The translations under genes were made by a program, and so were the position numbers. 64,000 bases of DNA from Terriglobus roseus DSM 18391 (GTDB taxonomy: Bacteria > Acidobacteriota > Terriglobia > Terriglobales > Acidobacteriaceae), in assembly GCF_000265425.1 (NCBI RefSeq), contig NC_018014.1:3410001-3474000 (forward strand), given 5' to 3'. Of the stretch, positions 17,129-25,444 are shown piece after piece. Within the stretch, counting starts at the first letter, position 1. Each line of letters begins with the position of its first letter. The notes under the pieces were generated by a model, which saw only the letters and a program-made list of their open reading frames with translations, had not been told where the DNA came from and ran no database searches.

Positions 17129-18109
17129 CTAGCGCTCCGCTGCGAAGCGTACGCCGATCTGGCTGCGCGCCTGGTCGAGGATCGCCATGGTTGCACGCGA
17201 GTGCGCATGCGAGATCACGGGGCTTTCGGTCGCACCGGAGCGCAGCAGATCGCAGAAGTGTTCGGTCTCATATTGGAAGCCACTGCCTACGGCAGGTTCG
17301 TGCAATTCGACGAGCCTGCCGTCGTTGTATGTGAGGGTGATGGTGTCCGGTCGCCACCATGGTCCGGGCATGGTGATGGTGGCGTGCTCGGCGGTGATGG
17401 TGGCGCCCGCTGAGGCGTCGCGGTCGAGGCCGCTGAACCATTCTGCGTTTGCCTGTTTGTGCTTTGTTTGCACGGTGGCGAAAGCGTCCACGCCGCTCTG
17501 GCCCACGATCCCCGCAGCCTGGACCGCGTCTGCCGGGCCGAGCCAGTCGATGGAGAGGAAGGCGTGATAGGCGCCGATACCCATCAGGCTGCCTCCTGCG
17601 GTTTCCAGACGCCACGAAGGATGGTGCGATTGGGTCGCCGTTGCGAAGCCTGATTGGACGTCGGTGATGTGGCCGATGGGATCGCGCCGCAGGTGCTCGC
17701 GCAGCTTGCGATAGACGGGAAAGAATGGGGGCTTCATGGCTTCCATGAAGAGTTGTCGCTGCTGTTGCGCGAGGGTGAGGATTGCCTCGAGTTCCCTGCT
17801 GTTTGCGGTGACTGGCTTTTCGCAGAGGACTGCTTTGCTTACCGCTAGCGCTGCCGTCGCTATGGCTGCGTGGGAGTCGGGTAGCGTGGCGATGTAGATC
17901 GCATCGATTGCGGGATCTTGCAGGAGATGGTCGAGTGCCGAGGCCTGCGTTGCTCCGCAGGATTTTGCCAGGGTGGCGGATGTCTCAGGGTTGCGTCCCC
18001 AAACGGCAGCTACGGATGCGTCCGGCACGTGAGGGATGGCTTGTGCGAAGCGGTTCGCGGCGTCGCCGGAACCGGCGATACCCCAGCGGATTGTCTGTGT
18101 GTTGGGCAT
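17129..18109 (-). CDS. Gfo/Idh/MocA family oxidoreductase, dihydrodiol-dehydrogenase-like
   Basis: A 326-residue cytoplasmic protein. The Rossmann fold begins WGIAGSGDAANRF, the conserved EKP is in LCEKPVTAN, and MEAMKPPFFPVY is typical of the dimeric dihydrodiol dehydrogenase/NAD-binding subgroup. The catalytic-site stretch reads SLMGIGAYHAFLS: the Asp usual before GxY is Gly here, while the Tyr is kept. It may be an active enzyme with another acid or a changed activity. The gene converges on the SIS deaminase with only 3 bases between stop codons and no terminator between, so transcripts must overlap. Confidence 0.87.
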   Translation of the reverse strand: MPNTQTIRWGIAGSGDAANRFAQAIPHVPDASVAAVWGRNPETSATLAKSCGATQASALDHLLQDPAIDAIYIATLPDSHAAIATAALAVSKAVLCEKPVTANSRELEAILTLAQQQRQLFMEAMKPPFFPVYRKLREHLRRDPIGHITDVQSGFATATQSHHPSWRLETAGGSLMGIGAYHAFLSIDWLGPADAVQAAGIVGQSGVDAFATVQTKHKQANAEWFSGLDRDASAGATITAEHATITMPGPWWRPDTITLTYNDGRLVELHEPAVGSGFQYETEHFCDLLRSGATESPVISHAHSRATMAILDQARSQIGVRFAAER

Positions 18110-18210
18110 CTGTGTCTCTACGTTGGGGATGATGACGGGTGTGGGGCGGTTGTTCCGTTACGAAGATATCCAATTCGTGGCTACCTCGGTGGCGGTATTT
18201 GTATTTTGTC

Positions 18211-18596
18211 GCGGGCCTTCAGCCCGCGATCTCTTGATCGTTTACGGGACCCAGGGCTGCGCCCTGGGCTAGGAAGTCGCGGACCTTCAGTCCGCCTTTC
18301 TTACGCGATGGGAGAACTCGTACCTGCGCTGGATTGCGGGTCGCGCTTTGCGCGATAACCCACCCTTTGCTTCGCAAAGAATGGGGCACCCGGCTTCACT
18401 TGGGCCTGGGATGCCGCGGGCCTTCAGCCCGCGATCTCTTGATCGTTTACGGGACCCAGGGCTTTGCCCTGGGCTAGGGAGTCGCGGACCTTCAGTCCGC
18501 CTCTCTTACGCTGGGAGAACTCGTACCTGCGCTGAATTCCGGGTCGCGCTTTGCGCGATAACCCACCCTTTGCTCCGCAAAGAATGGGGCACCCGG
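18211..18596. repeat. Tandem pair of about 183-bp palindrome-rich repeats
   Basis: Copy 1 (18211-18393) and copy 2 (18416-18596) start 205 bases apart and are nearly identical, differing by a 2-3 base indel and scattered changes. Each holds four adjacent palindromes: GCGGGCCTTCAGCCCGC, CCAGGGC-x-GCCCTGG, GCGGACCTTCAGTCCGC and a CTTTGC-T-CGCAAAG dyad. I infer a composite intergenic element of the kind scattered in acidobacterial genomes. No open reading frame of known function and no transposase is present. Confidence 0.85.
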
Positions 18597-18643
18597 TTCT
18601 CGTGGCTTGGATGAAGGGGCTGCTCGAAGGTCAGCAGAAGCAA

Positions 18644-18676
18644 AATCGGAGAGCCGGAGTGCCGGGCTCTCCGATT
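18644..18676 (-). terminator. Intrinsic terminator of the quinoprotein gene
   Basis: A perfect 12-bp stem, AATCGGAGAGCC (18644-18655) with GGCTCTCCGATT (18665-18676), lies 27 bases beyond the stop at 18703. On the minus strand it is followed by TTGCTTCT. Confidence 0.8.
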
Positions 18677-18702
18677 GTTGTTTGGGGTTGATGTGGTGCG
18701 GG

Positions 18703-20385
18703 TTAGTAGAGCAAGAAGGAGTAGAGGGTGTCTCCGACTGCGGCGAGGATGTACTGCTTGCCGTCGAGCATGTAGGTCTGGGGCGGGTTGCTAACGTTGC
18801 CGATGCGTGCACCCCAGAGGGCTTTGCCGGTGGCTGCGTCGAAGGCTGCGAGGTTTCCTGCGCCGTCGCCGCTGAAGACGAGGCCGCCAGCGGTGGCGAG
18901 GAGACCACCGCCGCCGAAGCCCTGAGTGTAGAGCTTGTGGCGCCAGCGAGCCTTGCCTGTCTTGTAGTCGATACCGATCAGGTAGCTGCCATTCGTGCCG
19001 ATGGACAGTTCGTCCTTGCCGCCGAGGCCCATGGACCCGCGAGGATCGGGATCGGTAAGGTAGGCCATCGAGAAGGTGTCTGCTGCGTACTGGTAAAGGA
19101 GACCCGTCTGCGGGGAGTATGCCGGTGGCTGCCAGTTCACGGTGCCGCCCGAGTTTGGCGAGATGAGTGTGCCGCCGATGGCCGCATCCTTTTCAGGATT
19201 GGTTTTGGGGCCGCCATGGGGTGTGAGACCCTCTGCCCAGTTGGTGGTCTGTCCGTACTTGCTGGTGAGCAGGTGCTCGCCAGTGATGCGGTCGACGACG
19301 AAGAAGTAGCCGTTGCGCGATGCGGTGAGAGCCATCTTGCGTGGGCGACCGTTGAAGATGCCGTCAACGAGGACGGGAACCTGCGACGAGTCGTAATCGT
19401 GCGTGTCGTGGGGCGAGGTGGAGAAGTACCACTTCAGCTTGCCGGTATCGACGTCGAGTGCGACGAGCGAACAGGTGTAGAGGTTGTCACCATCGCCGCG
19501 CTGGCCGGTCTGCCACGAGGGAGTCGGATTACCGGTACCGGTAATGTAGAGGTTGGTCTGCGGATCGTAGGCGCCGGGCATCCAGATGTTGCCGCCGCCG
19601 TGGCGTGCTGCATCGAGGCTCTTCCAGGTGTCGAGACCGGGATCGCCTTCTTTCTGCGGTGTGACGTAGAACGTCCACTGCAGGTCGCCGGTCTCTGGAT
19701 CATAGGACTTCAGGAAAGCCGGTGCATCGATGTCGTTGCCGGTGCCTGCGAGAACGTGATCCTTCACGATCATAGGTGCGGGTGTGGAGAAGTAGCCGCC
19801 CTCTACCTTGGCGATCTCGCGGTGCCAGCGTTCCTTGCCGGTCTTGGCATCGAGTGAGACGAGATAGTTATCGGGCGTCTCGAAGAAAAGGTAGTCATGC
19901 CAGAGGCCGACACCGCGGCTGGCGATGTGGGTGCCGCCGCGTGCCTTCCAGTAGTAATGCCAGAGGGTCTCACCGCTACGCGCATCCACGGCCCAGACGT
20001 TGTCGGGCATGGAGGCGTAGAGGATGCCGTCGACCTCAAGCATGGTGGCCTTGATGGAGCCGCCGGAGGAGTTGAAGCCGGTGGGGCTCTCGCCGCCGGT
20101 GTTCGAGCCGGGACGCACGCGGCTGTAACCGGTGAGCGCAACAGGGTTTTCGCCCTGCGTCATCTTTGCGGTCCAGGCCGGCGTGAGGTTCTTCACCGTG
20201 AGGCGGTTGACCGCAGTGAGCGAACTGTAACGCCGTGCGGTGTAGTCGCCGCTGTGGGAATACCAGGATTCGCCGAGCGGCTTGAGGAGGTCCTGCTGGG
20301 TTACGTTCTGGGCAGGTGCAATGGGCGTAAGGGCAAGGGGAGCCAGCACCATTGCAGCAGCGAGAGAGAGAATCCTATGCGCCAT
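18703..20385 (-). CDS. PQQ-dependent dehydrogenase-like periplasmic beta-propeller
   Basis: A 560-residue protein. The ATG at 20385 overlaps the stop of the upstream cytochrome gene in TGATG, giving translational coupling. A GTG one codon earlier is possible. A signal peptide covers about residues 1-25. The body is an eight-bladed quinoprotein propeller with repeated ALD-x-TGK-x-W docking motifs, and an HDTHDYDSSQVP element that carries the Asp expected to ligate Ca/PQQ. The neighbouring-cysteine pair that stacks on PQQ in methanol and ethanol dehydrogenases is absent (RGGTHIASRGV instead), and no haem domain is fused. It probably passes electrons to the dihaem protein encoded just upstream. 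The substrate is likely an alcohol or sugar. A PQQ-free structural homologue cannot be excluded. Confidence 0.85.
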   Translation of the reverse strand: MAHRILSLAAAMVLAPLALTPIAPAQNVTQQDLLKPLGESWYSHSGDYTARRYSSLTAVNRLTVKNLTPAWTAKMTQGENPVALTGYSRVRPGSNTGGESPTGFNSSGGSIKATMLEVDGILYASMPDNVWAVDARSGETLWHYYWKARGGTHIASRGVGLWHDYLFFETPDNYLVSLDAKTGKERWHREIAKVEGGYFSTPAPMIVKDHVLAGTGNDIDAPAFLKSYDPETGDLQWTFYVTPQKEGDPGLDTWKSLDAARHGGGNIWMPGAYDPQTNLYITGTGNPTPSWQTGQRGDGDNLYTCSLVALDVDTGKLKWYFSTSPHDTHDYDSSQVPVLVDGIFNGRPRKMALTASRNGYFFVVDRITGEHLLTSKYGQTTNWAEGLTPHGGPKTNPEKDAAIGGTLISPNSGGTVNWQPPAYSPQTGLLYQYAADTFSMAYLTDPDPRGSMGLGGKDELSIGTNGSYLIGIDYKTGKARWRHKLYTQGFGGGGLLATAGGLVFSGDGAGNLAAFDAATGKALWGARIGNVSNPPQTYMLDGKQYILAAVGDTLYSFLLY

Positions 20386-21233
20386 CACTTCAGGGTCACC
20401 AGATAAGCCGTTATGTCGTGAATGTCGTTGTCGGCGAGGACGGGCCAGAGATTGCGGTGCGCTTCGAGCGGGTCTTTTACGACGACCTTTGGGATGTCAC
20501 CGTTGCGGCGAATGGTCTTGACGCTGCCGTCCGGCAGCTGCAGGGTAACGAGGAAGTCATCGACGTGGATGAGTGTGCCTTCCACGGGCTTGGCACCCGT
20601 CTGCGTCACCGTGACCTTAATGGTCGGCTGGGGTACGCCGAGGTGATTACCGCGTAGCCATGCTGCCTGCATGGTCTTAGGGTCAGAGACCTTTTTCGCG
20701 TAACCCTTCAAGTCGCCTTCTGCCGAGTGGCAGCTTGCGCATTTGGCTTCAAAGTACTGCTTGCCGTGTTCGGCGTTGCCGACGACGACGTTGAGCTTCT
20801 GTGTGCCATCACCCGGTGCACGTCCCTGGCTGCCGATCAGGGCGAGGTTACTGCGGATGAATGCCGCCACCGCTGCCGAGTCGTCGTTGCTGATGGCGTA
20901 CTTGTGATTTGGGAACATCTTGTCCTGGCCCTGGATGATGGCGGTGATGTTCTCACCATTCTTGTCGGTCAGGGCTCCCTGGGATCGCAGGATGCTGGGT
21001 CCGGGACCACCGCGCAGATCGGCCGCATGGCAGGACTGGCAGTTGGCCTCATAGGCCTTTTTGCCGCGTGCGACGGCCTTGGGATCTTCCTTAGGCCGCA
21101 ACGGACTGGAGTTGAAGGTCGAAGTTTCGATGTGCTGAGCGAGGCCGCGCAGGGCGAAGCCGGCCGGCAGCATAAAGACTGCAGCCGCAGCGACGCGTAA
21201 GCGAAGGCTGCGGCTTGTGTTCCATCCACGCAT
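20385..21233 (-). CDS. Dihaem c-type cytochrome, exported
   Basis: A 282-residue protein with an N-terminal signal (about residues 1-32) and two haem c motifs, CQSCH and CASCH, in two class-I cytochrome domains. The second domain is interrupted by a beta-rich insertion (VEGTLIHVDDFLVTLQLPDG) before its last helix (DNDIHDITAYLVTLK), a layout common in acidobacterial cytochromes linked to quinoproteins. Axial Met in the first domain may be M of DKMFPNH. The stop overlaps the start of the PQQ-dehydrogenase-like gene, which marks it as the likely electron acceptor. Confidence 0.88.
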   Translation of the reverse strand: MRGWNTSRSLRLRVAAAAVFMLPAGFALRGLAQHIETSTFNSSPLRPKEDPKAVARGKKAYEANCQSCHAADLRGGPGPSILRSQGALTDKNGENITAIIQGQDKMFPNHKYAISNDDSAAVAAFIRSNLALIGSQGRAPGDGTQKLNVVVGNAEHGKQYFEAKCASCHSAEGDLKGYAKKVSDPKTMQAAWLRGNHLGVPQPTIKVTVTQTGAKPVEGTLIHVDDFLVTLQLPDGSVKTIRRNGDIPKVVVKDPLEAHRNLWPVLADNDIHDITAYLVTLK

Positions 21234-21304
21234 GAAGAGGTCCTATGGTGCGAGGTAAGTACGGTTGGCGCGCATCTGAGCCGCGCCGCAAGACGTGAGA
21301 TGCA

Positions 21305-22054
21305 TTAACGCTTGGAAAGGTCTCGGATCCAGATGTCCTTGAACTGCATGTTGCCATCACCACCGGCGTGCAATTGAAGTGCGATGGTACCGTCTGGTGC
21401 GCCGGGCTTCGGGTCGGTGAAATCGACCATCGGGACGCCATTCAGGCGGGAACGGTAACGGTTGCCGACGACCTCGACGAGGTAGTCGTTCCATTCGCCC
21501 TTGCGGACGACGCCTTCGTTTTCCGGCGAGGGCCAGACGACCCAGCCGCGGCCGTCCTCGGCGTAGACGCCGGCGGTGTGATGCATCATGCTGCAATCGA
21601 TCTCAAACTGGAAGCCCTGGGTCGCATCGACTCCCTGGAAGCCGGTGTGGAAGAAGACGCCGCTGTTGCCGTCGCCGCCGCACTTGAAGCGGAGCGAGAG
21701 CTGGAAGTCCTTGTAGTTCTTGTTTGTCTGCAGATAGCCGTAGGCCTTGGTGAGGCCCTTGCCGTGAAGGATGCCGTCGCCTTCGACGGTCCAGCTCTCA
21801 GCACCGACGGGGCTCCAGCCGGCGAGATCCTTCTCGTTGAAGAGCTGAATCCAGTCGTTGCCCGGGGTCTTGGGATTGATCGGTACGGGGGCGTTAAGAG
21901 CTGCGGCGGACTTTTGCTGTTGCGCGGGCAGGACGGAGATGGAAAGCAAGGCCGCGAGGGCGATGCCGCCCGCCACGAACATTTGCCGGAACCGGTTCGC
22001 GGTGGACACAGAAGGTGTAGCAGCGGCGGTCGCTAGAGGTGCCGGTTGGTTCAT
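21305..22054 (-). CDS. Exported DUF1080 (3-keto-disaccharide hydrolase family) protein
   Basis: A 249-residue protein. GGAG about 10 bases upstream supports the ATG at 22054. A hydrophobic signal segment covers about residues 22-45. Residues about 65-248 are a concanavalin-like DUF1080 domain with the typical LFNEKDLAGW start, the GDGNSGVFFHTG stretch, the EIDCSMMHHTAGVY region and a closing IRDLSK. Characterised members hydrolyse 3-keto-glycosides produced by Gfo/Idh/MocA oxidoreductases. The four such oxidoreductases within 20 kb support this role, although none is in the same operon. It lies 71 bases upstream of the cytochrome gene on the same strand and may be co-transcribed with it. Confidence 0.86.
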   Translation of the reverse strand: MNQPAPLATAAATPSVSTANRFRQMFVAGGIALAALLSISVLPAQQQKSAAALNAPVPINPKTPGNDWIQLFNEKDLAGWSPVGAESWTVEGDGILHGKGLTKAYGYLQTNKNYKDFQLSLRFKCGGDGNSGVFFHTGFQGVDATQGFQFEIDCSMMHHTAGVYAEDGRGWVVWPSPENEGVVRKGEWNDYLVEVVGNRYRSRLNGVPMVDFTDPKPGAPDGTIALQLHAGGDGNMQFKDIWIRDLSKR

Positions 22055-22292
22055 GGGAGAAATCTCCTGGCTCTGAAGTTCCCACAGAATACATGGCAAA
22101 CCAGCGATGACGGCGGGGAAAGTGATCGTTTCGCCACCAGGCAATCAGAATTGGAGAGGCCGGTGCGTTTTGACGTTTGCGCACCCTGAAGAGGTGGGCT
22201 GTTCCAAGGTGGGCGGGAATCGACGCCCTGCAATGATGACGATGGACGCCATATCGTTCGGGCAACTTACGTCCCGCACAGTAAAGTGACAC

Positions 22293-23273
22293 ATGGCTTA
22301 TTTTTTGGCGATCGATGCAGGCGGTACAAAGACCGACTTTGTGCTGGCTGATGAGATGCGCGTCCTTGCCCGGCATCGGACCGGCACGATCAAGCGTCTT
22401 CGGACAGATACAGACACTGCGCTACTCAACCTGGATATGGGGCTGGCGGAGTTGACCAAGGCGAGCGGCGTTCCCATGTCGGCGGTGCTGCGCACGTGCC
22501 TGGGCACGGCGGGCGAGAGCGTGCCGCTGGTGGCGGACTGGCTTCGGCAGACGGTGGCAGAGCGCGTGGGCGGCAGCCTGCTGCTGCTGGGCGATGTAGA
22601 GATTGCGCTGGACGCGGCGTTTCAGGGCGGGCCGGGTGTGCTGGTGCTGGCGGGTACAGGATCGAACGTGGCCGGACGCACGCCTTCTGGCGCCCTGGCG
22701 ACATGCGGCGGATGGGGACCGATGCTGGCCGATCAGGGATCGGGTCATGCGATTGGCGCGCATGCGTTGCGTGCGATCTTCCTGGCGATTGATGAAGGAC
22801 GGACGACCGATCTGCAGGATGCGGTGCTGGCGTTCTGGGATCTGGGTTCGACCGACCTGCTGGTGGAACATGCGAACCGCACGCCGACTCCTGATGTTTC
22901 GCGGCTGACGCACCTGGTGGTGGAGTGCGCTGCCAAAGGTGATGTCGTGGCGCAAGAGGTTCTGAAGGCCGAGGGTGAGGCACTTGCTTACCTGGTGCGG
23001 CTGTTGATTCGCCGTTTGCGCACGCTGCAGGGCGATGCGACGTTTGTGCCGAAGCTGGCCTTTGCGGGCAGCATTATGGAGCGCGTGGCGCCGGTTCGCG
23101 AGGCGATGCTGGCTTCGCTGCGGGAGGAGTTTCCGCAGTTGCAGGCGAGCGAAGGTGTCGTGGATCCGATTGAGGGTGCTCTTTGGCGTGCGCGGGATGA
23201 GCAGGCGTTTGCTGCTCGCGCGAGTGCCGTTGCACAGGAAGCCAAGGGGACGTATGCCGAACAGGCTGTTTAG
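22293..23273 (+). CDS. BadF/BadG/BcrA/BcrD-family ATPase, N-acetylglucosamine-kinase-like
   Basis: A 326-residue sugar-kinase fold of the BadF/BcrA family. The phosphate-1 loop is AIDAGGTKTDFVL (residues 6-18), the second phosphate loop is LAGTGSNV, and GGWGPMLADQGSGHAIG is the signature of the GlcNAc-kinase-like members. These phosphorylate N-acetylglucosamine or related amino sugars in the cytoplasm. With the NagP-like permease and NagB-II-like deaminase upstream it would form most of an amino-sugar route, but no deacetylase (NagA) is in the window. Its 3' end overlaps the next gene by 20 bases. That gene is a periplasmic quinoprotein, an odd partner for a cytoplasmic kinase. Confidence 0.85.
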   Translation: MAYFLAIDAGGTKTDFVLADEMRVLARHRTGTIKRLRTDTDTALLNLDMGLAELTKASGVPMSAVLRTCLGTAGESVPLVADWLRQTVAERVGGSLLLLGDVEIALDAAFQGGPGVLVLAGTGSNVAGRTPSGALATCGGWGPMLADQGSGHAIGAHALRAIFLAIDEGRTTDLQDAVLAFWDLGSTDLLVEHANRTPTPDVSRLTHLVVECAAKGDVVAQEVLKAEGEALAYLVRLLIRRLRTLQGDATFVPKLAFAGSIMERVAPVREAMLASLREEFPQLQASEGVVDPIEGALWRARDEQAFAARASAVAQEAKGTYAEQAV

Positions 23274-25434
23274 TGGTGTGGCTCGGGCGCTGGTGGGCTG
23301 CTCGCTTGCATTAGCAGCGGTTGGGTCTGCGCAGGTGGCGGGCGATGGCACGCACATGGGCTGGTCGGCCTATGGCGGTGCCGAGGATGGCTCGCAGTAT
23401 TCGGCGCTGAAGCAGATCAATCGTGCGAATGTGAAGTCGCTGCGGCAGGTGTGGAGCGTTCCTACAGGCGATGCTCGGCTGTATGCGTTCAATCCGCTGG
23501 TGATTGGCGAGACGATGTATGTGCTGGCGCAGGACTACAGCGTGGTCGCGCTGCATGCGGCGACAGGCGCGCAGATCTGGGCGCATCCGCTAAAGCCGAA
23601 GACGCCGCTGGTGACGAATCGCGGATTGAGTTACTGGCAGAGCGCGGATGGTAAGGATCGCCGGCTGATTTTGGCGGTCGATAACCATCTGGAAGAGATC
23701 GATGCCGCTACCGGTAAGTCCATTACGAGCTTTGGCAAGGATGGGCTGGTGGATCTGCGCGAGGGACTGGGGCGCGATGTGCAGCGGCTGACGCTGGTGC
23801 AGTCCTACAACCCCGGTCGTGTGTTCCATGATGTGATCATCTTTGGCTCGGCGACGAACGAGGAGTATGACTCGGGGCCTGGCGATATTCGGGCGTTTGA
23901 TATTCGTACCGGGCGGCCTGCGTGGACGTTCCACACGATTCCGCATCCGGGCGAGTTTGGCTATGACACGTGGCCGAAGGATGCGTGGAAGACGGTGGGC
24001 GGTGCGAATGCCTGGAGCGGCATGGCGCTGGATGAGAAGCGTGGCATTGTGTATGTGCCGACGGCGAGCCCGAAGTACAACTTCTACGGTGGTAATCGTG
24101 CGGGCAACAACCTGTTCGGCGATTCCCTGCTGGCGCTGGATGCAAACACGGGCAAGCTGCTGTGGCACTTCCAGATGGTGCATCACGATATCTGGGATTA
24201 CGACAATCCCAACACGCCGATGCTGGCTACGGTGAAGCACAACGGAAAGCTGGTCGACATCGTCGCGCAGACGAGTAAGACGGGTTATCTGTGGGTGTTC
24301 GATCGCGTGACGGGCAAGCCGTTGTGGCCGGTGGAAGAGCGCGCGGTGCCGAAGTCTCCGATGGCCGGCGAGGTGACGTCGCCGACGCAGCCGGTGCCGA
24401 CGAAGCCGGTGCCCTTTGCGCGGCAGACGTTTACATCGAAGGATCTGAGTCCGTATCTGGAACCGGAAGAGCATGAGCGGCTGAAGAAGCAGATCGATTC
24501 TGCTCGCAATGAAGGTTTGTTCACGCCACCTTCGACGGACGACACGGTGGAGATGCCGGGCAATAATGGTGGCGCAAACTTTGGCGGTACGGCGATCGAT
24601 CCGGCGCATGGGTATCTGTACGTTGTGTCGAAGGATCTGCCGGCGATGTTGAAGCTGCAGTTGCCGCCCGCGGCTCCTGCGGGCAACACGGCGGAGGCTC
24701 GCGGCGCTGCTGTCTATGCGAATACGTGCAGCCTGTGCCATGGCATCAATCGCGAGGGTAAGTTGCCGGTCATTCCGACGCTGGTTGATATCCACAGCCG
24801 GTTGTCCGAGACACAGATTCGCGAGACGGTTCGTTATGGCAAGGGCATGATGCCGTCGTTCGGCAGTCTGCCGCCTGCGCAGGTGGATGACCTGATGAAG
24901 TTCCTGAAGAACCCGGGCCTGCCCATGACACAGACGACGACTACGGCTTCAAGCACGGCGGATCCGAAGACGCTGCGGTATCGCAGCGGCTTTGGTTTCA
25001 TGTTTGCCGAGAGCGGTCTGCCGGTGATTGCTCCACCGTGGACGACGATCACTGCGTACGACCTGAACACCGGCGATGTGCAGTGGAAGGCGCCGCTGGG
25101 CGACGTGCCGGAGCTTGCCGAGAAAGGCATCACCGGGACGGGATCACACTTCCCCAAGGTGGCCCCCGTGGTCACGGCGGGTGGGCTGATCTTTACCGGG
25201 ACGCGTGACCGCAAGGTGCGCGCGCTGGATGCGAGCAACGGCAAGGTGTTGTGGGAGGCAGAGGTGCCCTCAGCGATCGAAGGCATGCCTGCGATCTACC
25301 AGGTGGCCGGCAAGCAGTATGTTGTCTTCTGCGTGTCGGCCCGCGCGACGACGCGCACCCATGCCGTGCCAGGGCATCCGGCTTCGGTGGATCCGGTCCA
25401 TGGATCGTATGTTGCGTTCGCGTTGCCGAACTAA
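23254..25434 (+). CDS. Quinoprotein (PQQ-dependent) dehydrogenase with inserted cytochrome c domain
   Basis: A 726-residue protein. The ATG at 23254 has AGGGG close upstream. An open frame extending to 23035 runs over the kinase gene and is rejected. A signal peptide covers about residues 1-26. The fold is the glucose-dehydrogenase-type quinoprotein propeller (DGSQYSALKQINRANV, then HHDIWDYDNPNTP with the expected PQQ/Ca-site Asp). A class-I cytochrome c, CSLCH at residues 492-496 with likely axial Met in YGKGMMPSFG, is inserted before the last blades (GGLIFTGTRDRKVRALD). Such fused enzymes oxidise sugars or alcohols in the periplasm and pass electrons through the built-in haem. Genes for making PQQ are not in the window. 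Confidence 0.9.
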   Translation: MPNRLFSGVARALVGCSLALAAVGSAQVAGDGTHMGWSAYGGAEDGSQYSALKQINRANVKSLRQVWSVPTGDARLYAFNPLVIGETMYVLAQDYSVVALHAATGAQIWAHPLKPKTPLVTNRGLSYWQSADGKDRRLILAVDNHLEEIDAATGKSITSFGKDGLVDLREGLGRDVQRLTLVQSYNPGRVFHDVIIFGSATNEEYDSGPGDIRAFDIRTGRPAWTFHTIPHPGEFGYDTWPKDAWKTVGGANAWSGMALDEKRGIVYVPTASPKYNFYGGNRAGNNLFGDSLLALDANTGKLLWHFQMVHHDIWDYDNPNTPMLATVKHNGKLVDIVAQTSKTGYLWVFDRVTGKPLWPVEERAVPKSPMAGEVTSPTQPVPTKPVPFARQTFTSKDLSPYLEPEEHERLKKQIDSARNEGLFTPPSTDDTVEMPGNNGGANFGGTAIDPAHGYLYVVSKDLPAMLKLQLPPAAPAGNTAEARGAAVYANTCSLCHGINREGKLPVIPTLVDIHSRLSETQIRETVRYGKGMMPSFGSLPPAQVDDLMKFLKNPGLPMTQTTTTASSTADPKTLRYRSGFGFMFAESGLPVIAPPWTTITAYDLNTGDVQWKAPLGDVPELAEKGITGTGSHFPKVAPVVTAGGLIFTGTRDRKVRALDASNGKVLWEAEVPSAIEGMPAIYQVAGKQYVVFCVSARATTRTHAVPGHPASVDPVHGSYVAFALPN

Positions 25435-25444
25435 GCGATCGCTC

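Larger units (their letters stand above)
18110..18702. other. Non-coding region rich in palindromic repeats
   Basis: No gene is supported in this 593-base stretch. It contains the upstream region of the leftward oxidoreductase (18110-18210), the duplicated palindrome block 18211-18596, and a terminator at 18644-18676 for the quinoprotein gene. Open frames crossing it are made of repeat sequence. Confidence 0.75.

Noticed and set aside
18211..18596. Possible insertion sequence or small protein gene in the repeat pair
   Set aside because: No transposase, no terminal inverted repeats with target duplication. Open frames merely read through the palindromes.
18607..19857. A 416-codon plus-strand open frame opposite the quinoprotein gene
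   Set aside because: Begins in repeat and terminator DNA and is antisense to a well-supported gene.
23035..23253. N-terminal extension of the second quinoprotein
   Set aside because: The stretch lies inside the kinase gene in another frame. A good ribosome site and signal peptide fit the start at 23254.
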